Part shown: piece by piece, positions 24,171 to 35,234 of the stretch
Layout: the number at the start of each line of letters is the position of its first letter
How positions within the stretch are numbered: position 1 is the stretch's first letter
DNA from: Prochilodus magdalenae
Lineage: Eukaryota; Chordata; Actinopteri; Characiformes; Prochilodontidae
Direction: 5' to 3'
Assembly: GCA_024036415.1 (NCBI GenBank)
Contig: JAMWET010001278.1
Span: 7,501 to 71,500 of the forward strand
DNA: 64,000 nt
Notes under the pieces: generated by a model
The model's input: the letters and a program-made list of their open reading frames with translations, nothing else
Database searches by the model: none
Told to the model about the DNA's origin: nothing
Position numbers and translations under genes: made by a program

Positions 24171-25924
24171 CTCATGGAGGGCTTTACTCATTCCTTAACA
24201 TTATGTCAAGGTCTCAAATACTGCAAAAAAAGTTTCTGTAATTGGTGTGCAGGTAATTGGATCTTGTCCACCAATCTATCTTGTCTCCTCGTCTCAGTTT
24301 TTTGAAACTGAATCTTAAGTTTTGACATATATTTATATGGTTATTCAGCATTTTTCCCTAGTGACATGGTCTTCTTAATGATGTCATCAAATACTATAAA
24401 TACGGTTACGACCAAGGGATATAGTCTTTTCTAATTGTTATCGAAACAAACATAAAAATGAAACATTAAAATATAAAACGTTTATATATAAAAGGTTAGA
24501 AAGAAACTTGATTTTATGTAATTATGGAAGCCTATAACATCTTTACATTGAGTGCTGTATTCAGAATGTATGAATGTGTTGCTAAAACAGACTTAAGAGC
24601 ATGAAAAACTGAAATGTAAGAGAGTTTACCAAAGCATTTTTCATTTGTTAATCAAGGAGACAGTTTGGTCCCACAGTACATCAGTTTTAGCAGGTAGTCC
24701 CGATCATAAAACCTATAAGATTAGATAATTATAGAAAGTGGAAACAGTATAGAATATAAGGAACAGAATACTGTTAAATCATGTTGAACATTATTATGCT
24801 TCGTGCTATTAATCCTTTACCATACACAGTTCATCATCTTATGCAGGCTGCATGCTTATGTTATCTGCATTAAACTTCCCCTTAGGTTATCTTGCAAAAG
24901 GTACTAATGGAGAGGTCCTCTAACCGATCTGGCAACAGTAAAACGTTCCTCCATCTGGATTGTTGTGGGTGTTACCTGCACTGATTGGTGTGAACGTGCT
25001 ATGCAGTGCTAGCTTGTAATGATTTGCAGGGATAAAGTAAACCATAAACAGAAAAGTAGCACTGTACAAATAGTTCTGGGTTCTTCCCAGAAATGTATTC
25101 TCTCAGTTGTTCTTAAAACTTTTACAGTTGGACACATACACATGCAGAATAGCACACGTGATAAACTAACATATGAACTCTACTGTGATTAGCTTCTACT
25201 GAGAGCACAGCATACACTAATTGTTCCTTTAGCCATGTGCTTTTTCATGTTAGCTTTTATTCTCTGACCTTATTCTTAACCCTAAACCTGTACAACTACT
25301 CATTCACGCAATTATCTAATCAGCCAAAGCAGAGTGGTGCATACAATCATGCAGTTACAGGCCAGCAGCCTTAGATAATGTTTACAATCATAAGGAGGGA
25401 AAATGTGACCTCAGTCATTCTAACCATGGCATGATTGAGCTGGTATGGGTGTTTCTATAACTGCTGATGATCTGGAATATTCACACACAACAGTCTAAAC
25501 TTAGAATGGAGCAATGAAGACCAAAACACCCCGTCTAAATGTAAATGCCTAAATGTCTCAGAAAAGCACTCTGTACAACTTTTATGAGCAGAGAAGCATC
25601 TCAGAATACATAGCATGTCAAACACTGAGGCGGATGGACAACAAGAGCAGTAGACCATGCTGGGCTCCACGCCAAGATCAGAAAGCTGAAGCTGTAACGG
25701 ACACAGGCTCACCAAAACTTGACAGTTGAAGACTGAATAAATGACTATTGATTTTTGCTGAGACATACAGATGGTAGGGTTAGAATTTGATGTCAACAGC
25801 ATGACTCCGTGGACTCAGCCTACCTTTTGTCAATAGACCAGACTGGTAGAGGTAATGTAAGGTGAGGGGTAGTGCTTTCTGCCAAACTTTGGAGTCAATA
25901 CCAATACCAGTAATCATTACTTGA

Positions 25925-26330
25925 ATGCTATAGCTCATTTAAGTATTATTGCGGAACATGTGCATCCCTTCATGGCCACAATTTATCATCTTCTAATGGC
26001 TACTTCCATCCAGCATGATAATCCACCATATCACAAAGCCAAAGTTGTCTCGAACTGGTTTCATTATAATGAGTTCAGTGTGTTTCAGAATCCCTTCCCA
26101 GTCAATGGATCAGAATCCATTAGAACACCTTTAGGATGTGGTTGAACACGAGATTTGCAGCATGAAAATGCACCTGAAATGGAACTGCATGATGAAATCA
26201 TGTCAACATGGACCAGAAACTCAAAGGAATGAATGTTCCAACATCGTCTAGAAATCCATGCCGTGAAGACCTGAGGCTGTTTTGAAAGCGAAGGGAGTCC
26301 CTACCCAGTGTTGCTAATAAAATGCTTGGT
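25925..26330 (+). mobile_element. Tc1-like transposon relic (transposase C-terminal half and 3' end)
   Basis: The + strand encodes, in broken frames, HDNPPYHKAKVVSNWF, corresponding to the second catalytic block of Tc1-like transposases (usually QQDNAPCHKA), then sequence that reads as a decayed Pro-Asp-Leu-Asn-Pro-Ile-Glu-His block, and it ends near GTTGCTAATAAAATGCTTGG, a typical tail of a common fish Tc1-like family. Stops and frameshifts make it a dead fragment. The N-terminal half is not present to the left. Confidence 0.75.
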
Positions 26331-27275
26331 AAGTCTATACACCTCTCTATTTCAGTCTTGTACTTGTTGGCTATTATGTGTAGGTCTTTTGTGGTTTCCA
26401 ATATTTTCCTTCGATCCTGGATTCAGTAAAGCTCTCTTGCTCAGGAGTTGGTGAGTGGTACAGAGCTGTGTTTTGTTTTATCCCTAATGGTACTGTATGT
26501 GCCCCAGTTTGGGAACCACTGCTAACATCTTTTATTTGGTTTCTACTACACAAATAAATAAAATACACTCTCCTCATTGAACTCACCTCATATAACAGTC
26601 ACTTTTTTATTTCAAAGTTTTCGGATTTTCTATTTATCTTACTACCTTTACATGGATGATTGGATGTTAACGGAGATGAATCTGGCCACAGTACTGTCCG
26701 CTGTATACTTATATACTGTTAATCACTGATTCAATGCAAAAGCTGGCTGATCTTAGTGAAGATCAAGCGAACATCCGATTTCATGCATGTCAGTGAATTG
26801 AGACATGGAGTTACAGGTAGGACATGCCCCTACGTCCGCTGTGGCAGTCCTGCTGGCCTACAGTGATTACATCTGGGGGTTTAAGATGCTGTGTTGTTTG
26901 ATTTAAGCTGTGGATGTTTATTTAGTTTGTACTTTGTGGGTTTAACTGTCTAAAGTACTTTTTGTGGTCTTCTGTGGACAGAAGTGTCCTTATACGTGAA
27001 TCCTGCATTCTGATTGCCTGCTGTTGTTTGGTATCAGTGTTGAAGTGTACAGTCTGATGTCATGATCCATATTCCAGGACATTAGGTGTGTAAATGTGTG
27101 TAGTAAGTGATTCCAGCAATGTCCATCTCATATTCTTGTAAGGAAATCAAACACATTACCGTGTTTTGGTGCTTAAGTATGATGCGTGAAGTTTTAATAT
27201 ATGAAGCTCTAGTATAAATCACTATGAACGCTCAGTTTCATGGATGTGCAGCTCTATTTTGAAAGAAATATGAAT

Positions 27276-27367
27276 AATTAATATACACTGGGTTTTTACA
27301 CTCGATGCACATACAGTTAGGTCTGTAAGTATTTGCATGGAGTATAGAAACCCAGTGTGTATTAATT
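27276..27367. repeat. 20-bp-arm hairpin containing a transposon-end sequence
   Basis: AATTAATATACACTGGGTTT (27276-27295) pairs with 27348-27367 with one mismatch. The loop includes AGTTAGGTCTGTAAGTATTT, which resembles the terminal sequence of a fish Tc1-like family whose body lies just to the right (27825-28590). Confidence 0.7.
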
Positions 27368-27824
27368 TCAGAAACTAGTTTTTAGTTCCTCTTTTACAGT
27401 TAGAGCTGCCCCTGTGGAGGTTTATGTAGTGCTGTCATCTACTTTTCATTTGAACACACTGTCAAATGTAAAATACAGTATTGGCAACACATTTAGGACA
27501 AAAAGGAAAGTCTGCATGAGACCAGATGGAGAGTCCAGCTGATTACACTTGGCCCTAGAAGGTTTCACGTACCACTGCAGCACGCCAGCTCATCTTTGAA
27601 AGGGATTTATCATTTTCAGATCTGTATAGTGGGGATGCGGTTAAAATATATGTCCAGAGGTGACAAAAGTACCCAAGTCCTTACTTAAGTAGTATAGCAA
27701 TAAAAAATTAATTAATTAAGTACATGAGAAGTAGGACTTATAAAACACGTTTAAAAATGTACCTAAAAAAATAGAGCTGCACATTCATGAAACTGAGCGT
27801 TCATAGTGTTCTTTTCTTAATGAT

Positions 27825-28590
27825 ATTTTGTAGTTTTGCCTCTGAACTCTACAATGCATTTTAAATGAAGTGAAGATGCGGTCAAGATGTAATTGAAATG
27901 TAGATTTTTAGCTTTAATTAGACTGGTTTAACAAAAATACTGCATGAATTACAGCTATTCTTTACATATTCCATTCAGTTTTACAAATTCAAAATTAACT
28001 GAACAAATGAACTGGTAAAAACACAGAAGTATTTTTAATACTTGGGTCCAAATCATATGCAGTCAATAACTGTTTGATGGGCCCATGGACCTCACCAAAA
28101 CCTTTCCCCCTTAAGGTGCTTTTTACTGCAGCCGTCTTCAGGTGCTGCTTGTCTATGGGTGTTTCTGCCTTCTGTTTTGTCTTCAGTAATGGCACGCTCA
28201 GTCGGCTTGAAGTTAGTTGACTGGCCATTTAAGAACATTCCATTTCTTTCCCTTAAGAAGCCCTTGACTTGACATGCTTGTATGTTTTGGGTCATTATCC
28301 GTCTGTACTGTGAAGTGATGTCCTGTCAGTTTTGCAACATTGGACTAAATCTAAGCAGAAAGTAAAGCTCTGTCACTTGGAAATTCATCCTGCTACTTCA
28401 GTCATTAATCACATTATTAGTACACACCAGTGACCCATTATCATACACAGCAGTACACAGAAGCTTCTGATCATTAAGCCTTTTCAAGTTACCCTTGTTT
28501 TCATCTGGCTGAAGAATCCTGTTTCAGAACTGGCAGCATAGTCTAATCTGGTCTTTCTGTTACTGAGGGTTTTTCAGTGGTTTGCATGAG
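27825..28590 (-). mobile_element. Tc1-like transposon relic, minus-strand transposase
   Basis: On the - strand one frame reads LLKTKQKAETPIDKQHLKTA followed by AVKS, the segment after the Glu block of Tc1-like transposases; another frame supplies NFKPTERA in place of the usual Asn-Pro-Ile-Glu-His-Ala. Frames are broken and the gene is dead. The element is much decayed compared with the copy at 42.6 kb and belongs to a different family from its neighbours at 25.9 and 28.6 kb. Confidence 0.75.
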
Positions 28591-28606
28591 TTAAAATATC
28601 TGCATT

Positions 28607-29873
28607 TACAACCCCAATTCCAAAAAGAGACAGGATGCTGTGTAAAGTGTAAATACAAACAGAATGCAGTGATTTGCATATTTCATAGACCCATATTGTA
28701 TTCACAACACAACATAGAACACATACCAGATGTCAGAAGTGAAAAAAAATTACTATTTCATTAAAATTATTAACTCATAAAATCACTAATTAGAAAAGTT
28801 TGGACAGTGCCATGTTTACCATTGTCGTTCTTTAAACAACTGTCTGTAAACGTCTGGGAAGTAAGGAGACCAATTGCTAGAGAGAAACGTTGTCTCATTC
28901 TTGTACGACTCTATCTGCTCAACAGTCCAGGGTCCTTTTTACTGTATATTTTATTTCATGATGCATCAAATGTTTTCTACTGAAAGGTGAAAGGTATTGT
29001 CCTGCTGAAATATGCAGGCCTTTGTGAATGGGGGCATATGTTGTTCTAAAACCTCTATATACTGTTGATATATACTGCATTAATAGGGGCTTTCTAGATG
29101 TTTAAGTTGCCAATGCATAGGCACTACTGTAATCCTAAACCAGCAGAGATACAGGCTTTTGAACTGTGCACTGATAACAGCTGGATGGTCCCTCTCCTAC
29201 TGAGTCCGCAGGATACAGTGCCTGCGGTTCCCAAAAATAATTTTCGATTCATCTGACCACGGAACAGTTTTCCATTTTAAGTGAGCTTTAGCCCAGAAAA
29301 AGGGTAGTGTTTCTGGATCATGGTTGACATTTGGCTCCTTCTTTGTGTGATACAGCTTTTACTTGCATTTGTGGATTGCGCAGCGAACTGTGTTTACAGA
29401 CAATGATTTTGGAAATGTTTCTGCGCCTATGTAGTGATTTTCAGAGCAGAATCATGTCTGTTTTTACTGCAGCGCTGCCTGAGTGGCCGAGGATCACAAG
29501 CTTCCAAAACTGATCGCTGGCCTTGTCCCTCACGTACAGGGATTTCTCCAAATTTTCTGAATCTTGGTGATGGTGGGATATCCAAAGAATTTCACGTTGG
29601 GGAACATTTTTGTGAGAGACTGTGTCTCTCTAAAACGTCCCAGCTTTTTTGAGATTCTTTTGCTTCCATCAAATTCTACATAAGTTCAAGTTTCATATTT
29701 ATAGTTTCAGGTTTGTCATTAGCACAGCATGCCATTCTGTTCATGAGTTCATGAAATGGCAAAATGTCTCACTTTCAACATCTGATATGTGCTATATGCT
29801 CTATTGTAAATAAAATATGGGTCTATGAGATTTGCAAATAATTGCATTTTGCATTCTTACACAGTTGTCCTGG
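28607..29873 (-). mobile_element. Tc1-like transposon relic with about 130-bp terminal inverted repeats
   Basis: The left end TACAACCCCAATTCCAAAAA begins a terminal repeat of roughly 130 bp whose reverse complement is found at about 29745-29873 (shared ATATGGGTCTATGA, TTTGCAAAT-type and TTGCATTTTGC-type blocks). The outermost right bases are lost or diverged. Inside, the - strand around 29270-29640 encodes decayed transposase N-terminal sequence, including a Lys-Asn-Arg-His-Asp-Ser block and GEIPVREGQGQ, with stops. The catalytic half is largely missing, so it is a non-autonomous fragment. Confidence 0.8.
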
Positions 29874-31202
29874 CCCTCCATGGCTTTCCAAATGACTGAT
29901 TTGGCCACTCCTAATGTATCTGTTACACATTAGCTTTGTTTCATTTTTATCACATTTAAAAAAATTCCCATGAACACCTACCAAATGCACATCCATAACT
30001 TCTCTTTAATTTGTCATTGTATATTAAGGGAAGAGAAAACACTTGACCGCTTATACATCAACTGTCCAGTTCCTTTTGTGCCTGTTAAAATTGAAGGAAC
30101 TATGTAAAAATGTCAAATTCCTAACAAATAATACATTATTTCCAATAACCCCTCTTTGCTATTTTGTTAACAGATTTTCTAGTACTGTGCTCTGCAACTA
30201 AACTGTGCCATGCAATGCTAACCTGTTTCCAAAAAACATGATACACATGTATCCTCAGCTGAGTGAATGAGATCACTATTTCACACAGCCAGTGGAAATT
30301 CCTCACCAGCACTTGCAGTGCACTGCACAAACATCACTTCACCAAACTAGTCTCACCATAAAGCATTTTAATGCAGATAGTGATCCATTGTGGGTTTTTT
30401 GTCCCTGCAAAATCACTGAACAGACGCTGTTTAACAGTTGCTAGCAGGCCTAGTACTAACTACTAAGCTCATCACATTCCAATATAATAAACAGAGATCT
30501 TGTTAAGGCTGATTCCACAAAACGCTGTGGTTAAAACCTGCTACACCCCTGATCCACTGCAGTCTGATAAAAAACATCACCCCGCATGGCATTACTTTCT
30601 CTGGGATAAAATAAATATTCATAAGCAATTATGGAACTCGGAATTTTTTATGCTCTTCCTAAAAGCAGTCTGTCTGGCAGCACCTTTACCCGCATTCCCC
30701 GGCACAACACGGCAAAACAATCAGCCGGAATATAAGTGAGCAGCTCAAACGAGCGAGCCAGCTCCTGTGACGTCTGGGGAACCTGATAGCTTATGAAACC
30801 TTCACTGCAGTCTCGTAACAATCGCACGCAGTACACTGTGATGAGCCCACAGAGAGGATGCCTGAACACTAGATAGATCACTGGACAGGTTGCCAGCCAC
30901 ATACAGGAAGAGGAGACATAAAGAATATGACAATATTTAGCACTATTGTGATAAATTACATCATATCGCAACAGGCTTCTTGATGTATCTTGGAGACCAC
31001 AGGGGGAACACCACAGATTATTTGTGCATAATTACATGGTTAACATGTCAGAAAAATGCTTTGTTATAGAGTCACTATTCTCTGACACATTGTTTAAGGA
31101 TAGTTTCAGTCTAAAGTGGATTCTAATAAACTACTTTTAATCCAGAGAAACATTTAAGGGTGTTCAGAATCAAAGAGAGTTTACTGGTGGTTTTGGATAG
31201 TA

Positions 31203-31238
<36 letters not shown>

Positions 31239-32975
31239 ATACATTTGCATTGTAGACACCAGGACTTATGGTTCCCATCTCCACCACTGTACAGAAAACT
31301 GGGTCTGTGAGTTTCTCTGCAAACTATCTAAATGACTGTTTATTTCTTAACTGCTGCATCATACAGAAAAGAGGATGAATTCCCCTGTCAAACTTCGATT
31401 TTACAAAACCCTGCGAAAAAAAACAAAAACAAACAAACTGTGTTCAGAGTGGTTGGCAAAATGTCTGCATAATTCAGGAGCGGAGACAAACAAAGTCATT
31501 CAGAGTGCTTTGCTTTGGAGTGGTGCATTTTAGAGAAACTTACTAACTCTGGGTTTGTAGATAATAACTCTGGGTTTGAGTTACCCCTAGCGAGATCTCT
31601 TATAGTAGGTGGTTACAGGAACTAAGGGAAGTGATGTCTACAATGCAAATAGTCACTGTCCAAAGAAAAACAAGTATCTCCAAAATACATACTTAAAAGT
31701 CATTGGAACTAGACTTTTTTTCAAGCAGCATTGCGTCATGTCTGTTGGTCAAGAAATTTTCACATGATGTAAAGGGCAACTGCTGTGCTTAAATGATGCA
31801 CAAGTAAAAATGAACAAAAATTGAGATACATGTTTTTCATGCTATTTTGCTTATATACCCTCCATGTATCCACCAACTGATTAAAAAATAAGTTTCAGTG
31901 CCTAAATCCTCTCAAAAATAAAATAATGTCCCAGATTGGGCATAAAACGCTATGAACGTCTGGTCCCTATCACCACCACTTTAAACAATCCTAATTCGGA
32001 AAGTTTCTCTGGAACGGAGAATTTCACATCAAACTACTCTAAATAACTTTGCTCATGTCCTAACTGTTCAGTGATGCAGACATTTTTAAGTACTGATGGA
32101 ATTCTCCTTTATATGTGGTACTACTGGGTCATTTTTGCTATATCTTATAATCTTTCAGACTTTCAGACAACTAAATGACATGATATTCTTAAAGTACTGT
32201 GATGGTCATTTTTGCCACAGTGCTTAGAGTTGCAGGCTTGATTTATAGGATGCAGAGATGAGATTACAAGGGAAAACTGAATGTGTATCAAATGATTAAG
32301 AACCACATGGGCCATATCTATGATCAGGGTTAATGACATCAAAACACAATAATAGAGGAACAAGAACGAAAGTAGTGAGAAAGAAGATATGGTCTAGTTC
32401 AATATAATATTTATTTTAATCTTTAGTGCAGATATCCAGTGCATCCTTTGAGGTGCGATGCTCGGCACATTTCTTTGATAACGAGGATGAAAATGAGCAA
32501 ATCTGAAGATTATATCTTAAAACCAAAATCCCTGAAAGCCTGCATATGTATCCATACTAGGTCCTCTAAAACGGCCTCAACCATTATTAAATAAAGCAGC
32601 ACCCAGTTAACAGCTCACCTGCCATGAAAAACAGGTCTTTTTTTTTTTTTCCCCCTCAGTCAAACGGTCTTGGAAGGAACAAACATGCCCAATAACGGAA
32701 TTATCACCATGGCTACTCTACCTGCAAATCTGTCCAATGCAATGATTTAGATCTGCCACATCTCGCAGGTATGGAAAGCACACGAGGACAGCGTTTGAGC
32801 ACACGTTTGAGCAAACATCTCCTTCAGCTTACTGCAGAATTCACAGAGCACTGTAACGGAAAACGAAGAAATCACAGAGGCTTGGAGATACATTCCTGAG
32901 CTGCTCATAGTTAACAAAAATGCTTTAACCGAGGGGGAAAAAAATTAGACAGAGAGAGCGAGAGAAGGAGACAGA
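29874..32975. other. intergenic region, no gene seen
   Basis: AT-rich unique DNA with no credible coding frame. It contains an (AT)n run at 31207-31233 and a T-run at 32637-32651. Two stretches (about 30480-30960 and 32540-32900) are less AT-rich and non-repetitive and may be conserved, but nothing specific supports this. Confidence 0.5.
31207..31233. repeat. (AT)n microsatellite
   Basis: About 13 uninterrupted AT units. Confidence 0.95.
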
Positions 32976-35076
32976 GCTGCATTTGTAAGGATTTATTGGC
33001 ATTTAATTAAAAGCATTATTTTACAATATTACTCTGTCAGTTCAAATAAATATTTCAGCATTACAAGTTATTTGAAAAAGAGCTCAATATTAGCAAATAT
33101 TTATAGATCCACTGGGATGTGTAATAACAGTATGTTATATTGTTTGCATACATTTTTAAGAATTATAGATCGAACGGAATTAGCCTACATCCGGAATATC
33201 AATGGTGATGTCCTTTCACACATGATCATAAAAAGTAGAGAAAAGTCATTATTTAAAAACATGACATGATTTAAACAACCGAAGAGAAGAGTTCCACACA
33301 GATTAAAACCAACAGGACAAACAGGACAGGTTAAAAAGGGTCACAAGAAAAAAAGCATTTCACTGAAGAAAAAAAAAAAAAAGCCATCACTGGCTTACAT
33401 TAGAGAAGTGCTCCAGTCTGTCACCTGCTCATGAGAAATGGGTCTCATTAGGGAAAGGGAATGAAAGACAGAGGACTCCACATGCCACTGAAAAGGAAAT
33501 AAGCAAAAAAGCACATCTAAACACTGACCGCATAGACCGCAGCCGAGGTTGACACTGGATCCTCATTTCCATTTCCAAAAACTGTGACTACAAAACTTGT
33601 ACACTTGGGAGAATATCTCAGTATGAGTATCTGAAAATACCAAATCTGCCAAACTCGGACCAAATACAGCATCAACTTTATGGAAAAAACACTCACAAGG
33701 TTAATAAGGAACGGATGAACGTTTAAGGTAAAGACTAGCAGTCACATTTTCCTTCCACTATCTTTCTTCTTCCAGCTCTTATTTCTTATAGAACATGTAC
33801 TGTATAACTCAGTGGTGTCAATCGGTTTGATTTATAAACTCTTCAGCTACATGTTTTTAAGCAGCTAGGCCAAGTCGATAAAACCTGTAACATGATGGCG
33901 GTCCAACATGATGGTGACTCTATTATTCAGAAAGCAAGGTACATAAAGGGGAAGCGTTAAAACAGGTGCAAAGTCAGATTCTGGTAGCATTTACATAGTT
34001 AGTTGTTTGGAAGTTTGGCCGTCCCTATACAATGACAGGTTTTGTTGATATTTTAGTAGAAAATAAGTTAATACTTTAACATGAACTAACTGTTTATTTA
34101 CTGAATTTTACTTGTTGGCCTGTACAAAACTTAGTCAGCAAATAAATAGAAACTGTGCACTAAGACTTGTATAAAATGGCTTTTTTTGTTCATGGTGGAA
34201 GAAGTGTTAAATTATTTTCACTCAGAAAATAAAATAATGTCAATTTACAGCGGCGTTCAAAATTAAGAGTAGATTTGCATTTATTTATGCATGTTTAAAT
34301 GAATAAATAATTAATTCATATATTCATTAATCAATAATTCATGTTAGAGGCTATTCATTAAAAACTAAATTTAGTACATTTTATAAAATGCTTTATTTTA
34401 TACCCTAAAGATTCCCAAAAAGAGACATATGGAGCCTAAGAATGTCAAGAATGAAAGTTATTTGTATTACTCTTCAACTGTTACTTGTTAAGAGTCATCA
34501 TTTCACCAAACTAATTATACTTTTACTGAGGAAGAATTTAGGCAACACAGACTTCAGTGTAAAGTTGTACCAACATTGTCTTTAAGCAATGTGTGAGCAC
34601 GTGTAAGCATTTATCAAACAAGAAAAACAAACAAAGAAGGCAAACAGTTTAAAAGACACTCGTGCACATAATGGTCCTAGGTATAGCTACTAATTTTTTT
34701 TTCACAGTTATAAAGAAAGTGGCCATGTCTGTAAAAGGATTTTGGATTTTATGGTTTCATTTCTTCACCCAAAAAAACTGTCCACCTACACCCACAAGGG
34801 TACACGTAACTGTTTGCCACAAAGTACCATAACAACATAAGGCATATGGCAAACTCTGCTAATGCACTCATGCATGTCCGTTGACAAGGACGCAATGAGC
34901 CAATCACAGACAAGTAAACTACAAAACAGGCAAATGGTCAAAACGTACAAAATGTTTGCACACATAATACTCATACATGTTTTGTGCACCTGTCTGTAAG
35001 TCCATCTGAGTTGTTATGGTTATTCTTGCTTGTTTGTGAGAGAGGGAGAAAAGGTGAGAGGGAGAGTGTTAAGCAG
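32976..35076 (-). other. rab18: rab18 3' UTR (probable extent)
   Basis: Downstream of the rab18 stop on the - strand, AATAAA signals occur at 34392-34397 (about 0.7 kb UTR) and 32992-32997 (about 2.1 kb UTR); further ones lie in AT runs near 34093 and 34278. The distal one sits in a typical mRNA-end context. No open frame of interest lies in the interval. AT-rich stretches at 34265-34345 could contain AU-rich elements. Confidence 0.5.
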
Positions 35077-35234
35077 TTAGCAGTAACAGCCCCCTGACGC
35101 AGGCTGTGAAGACTGTTCAGACAGGTGCACCTTTGACTTTACTTCATTCTCCCACAGCCCTGGAGTCTGCAGGATCTTCTCCACCAGCTCTTCGAAGGCA
35201 CACTGCACTCCATCTCGTGTTTTAGCACTGGCCT
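35077..35234 (-). CDS. rab18: rab18 exon 7 (C-terminal hypervariable region and stop)
   Basis: Acceptor CTCACAG on the - strand; 158 nt encode the end of residue 149 to 200 and stop TAA at 35077-35079. The segment opens with EASAKT (G5 guanine-specificity motif, Ser151-Ala-Lys) and continues [21 protein letters not shown], close to the recalled human sequence. The tail then diverges and ends SGGCYC-stop, with cysteines at positions 198 and 200. Human RAB18 as I recall ends GGYCSVL, a CaaX-type signal, so prenylation here would be of the Cys-X-Cys type. Confidence 0.92.
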
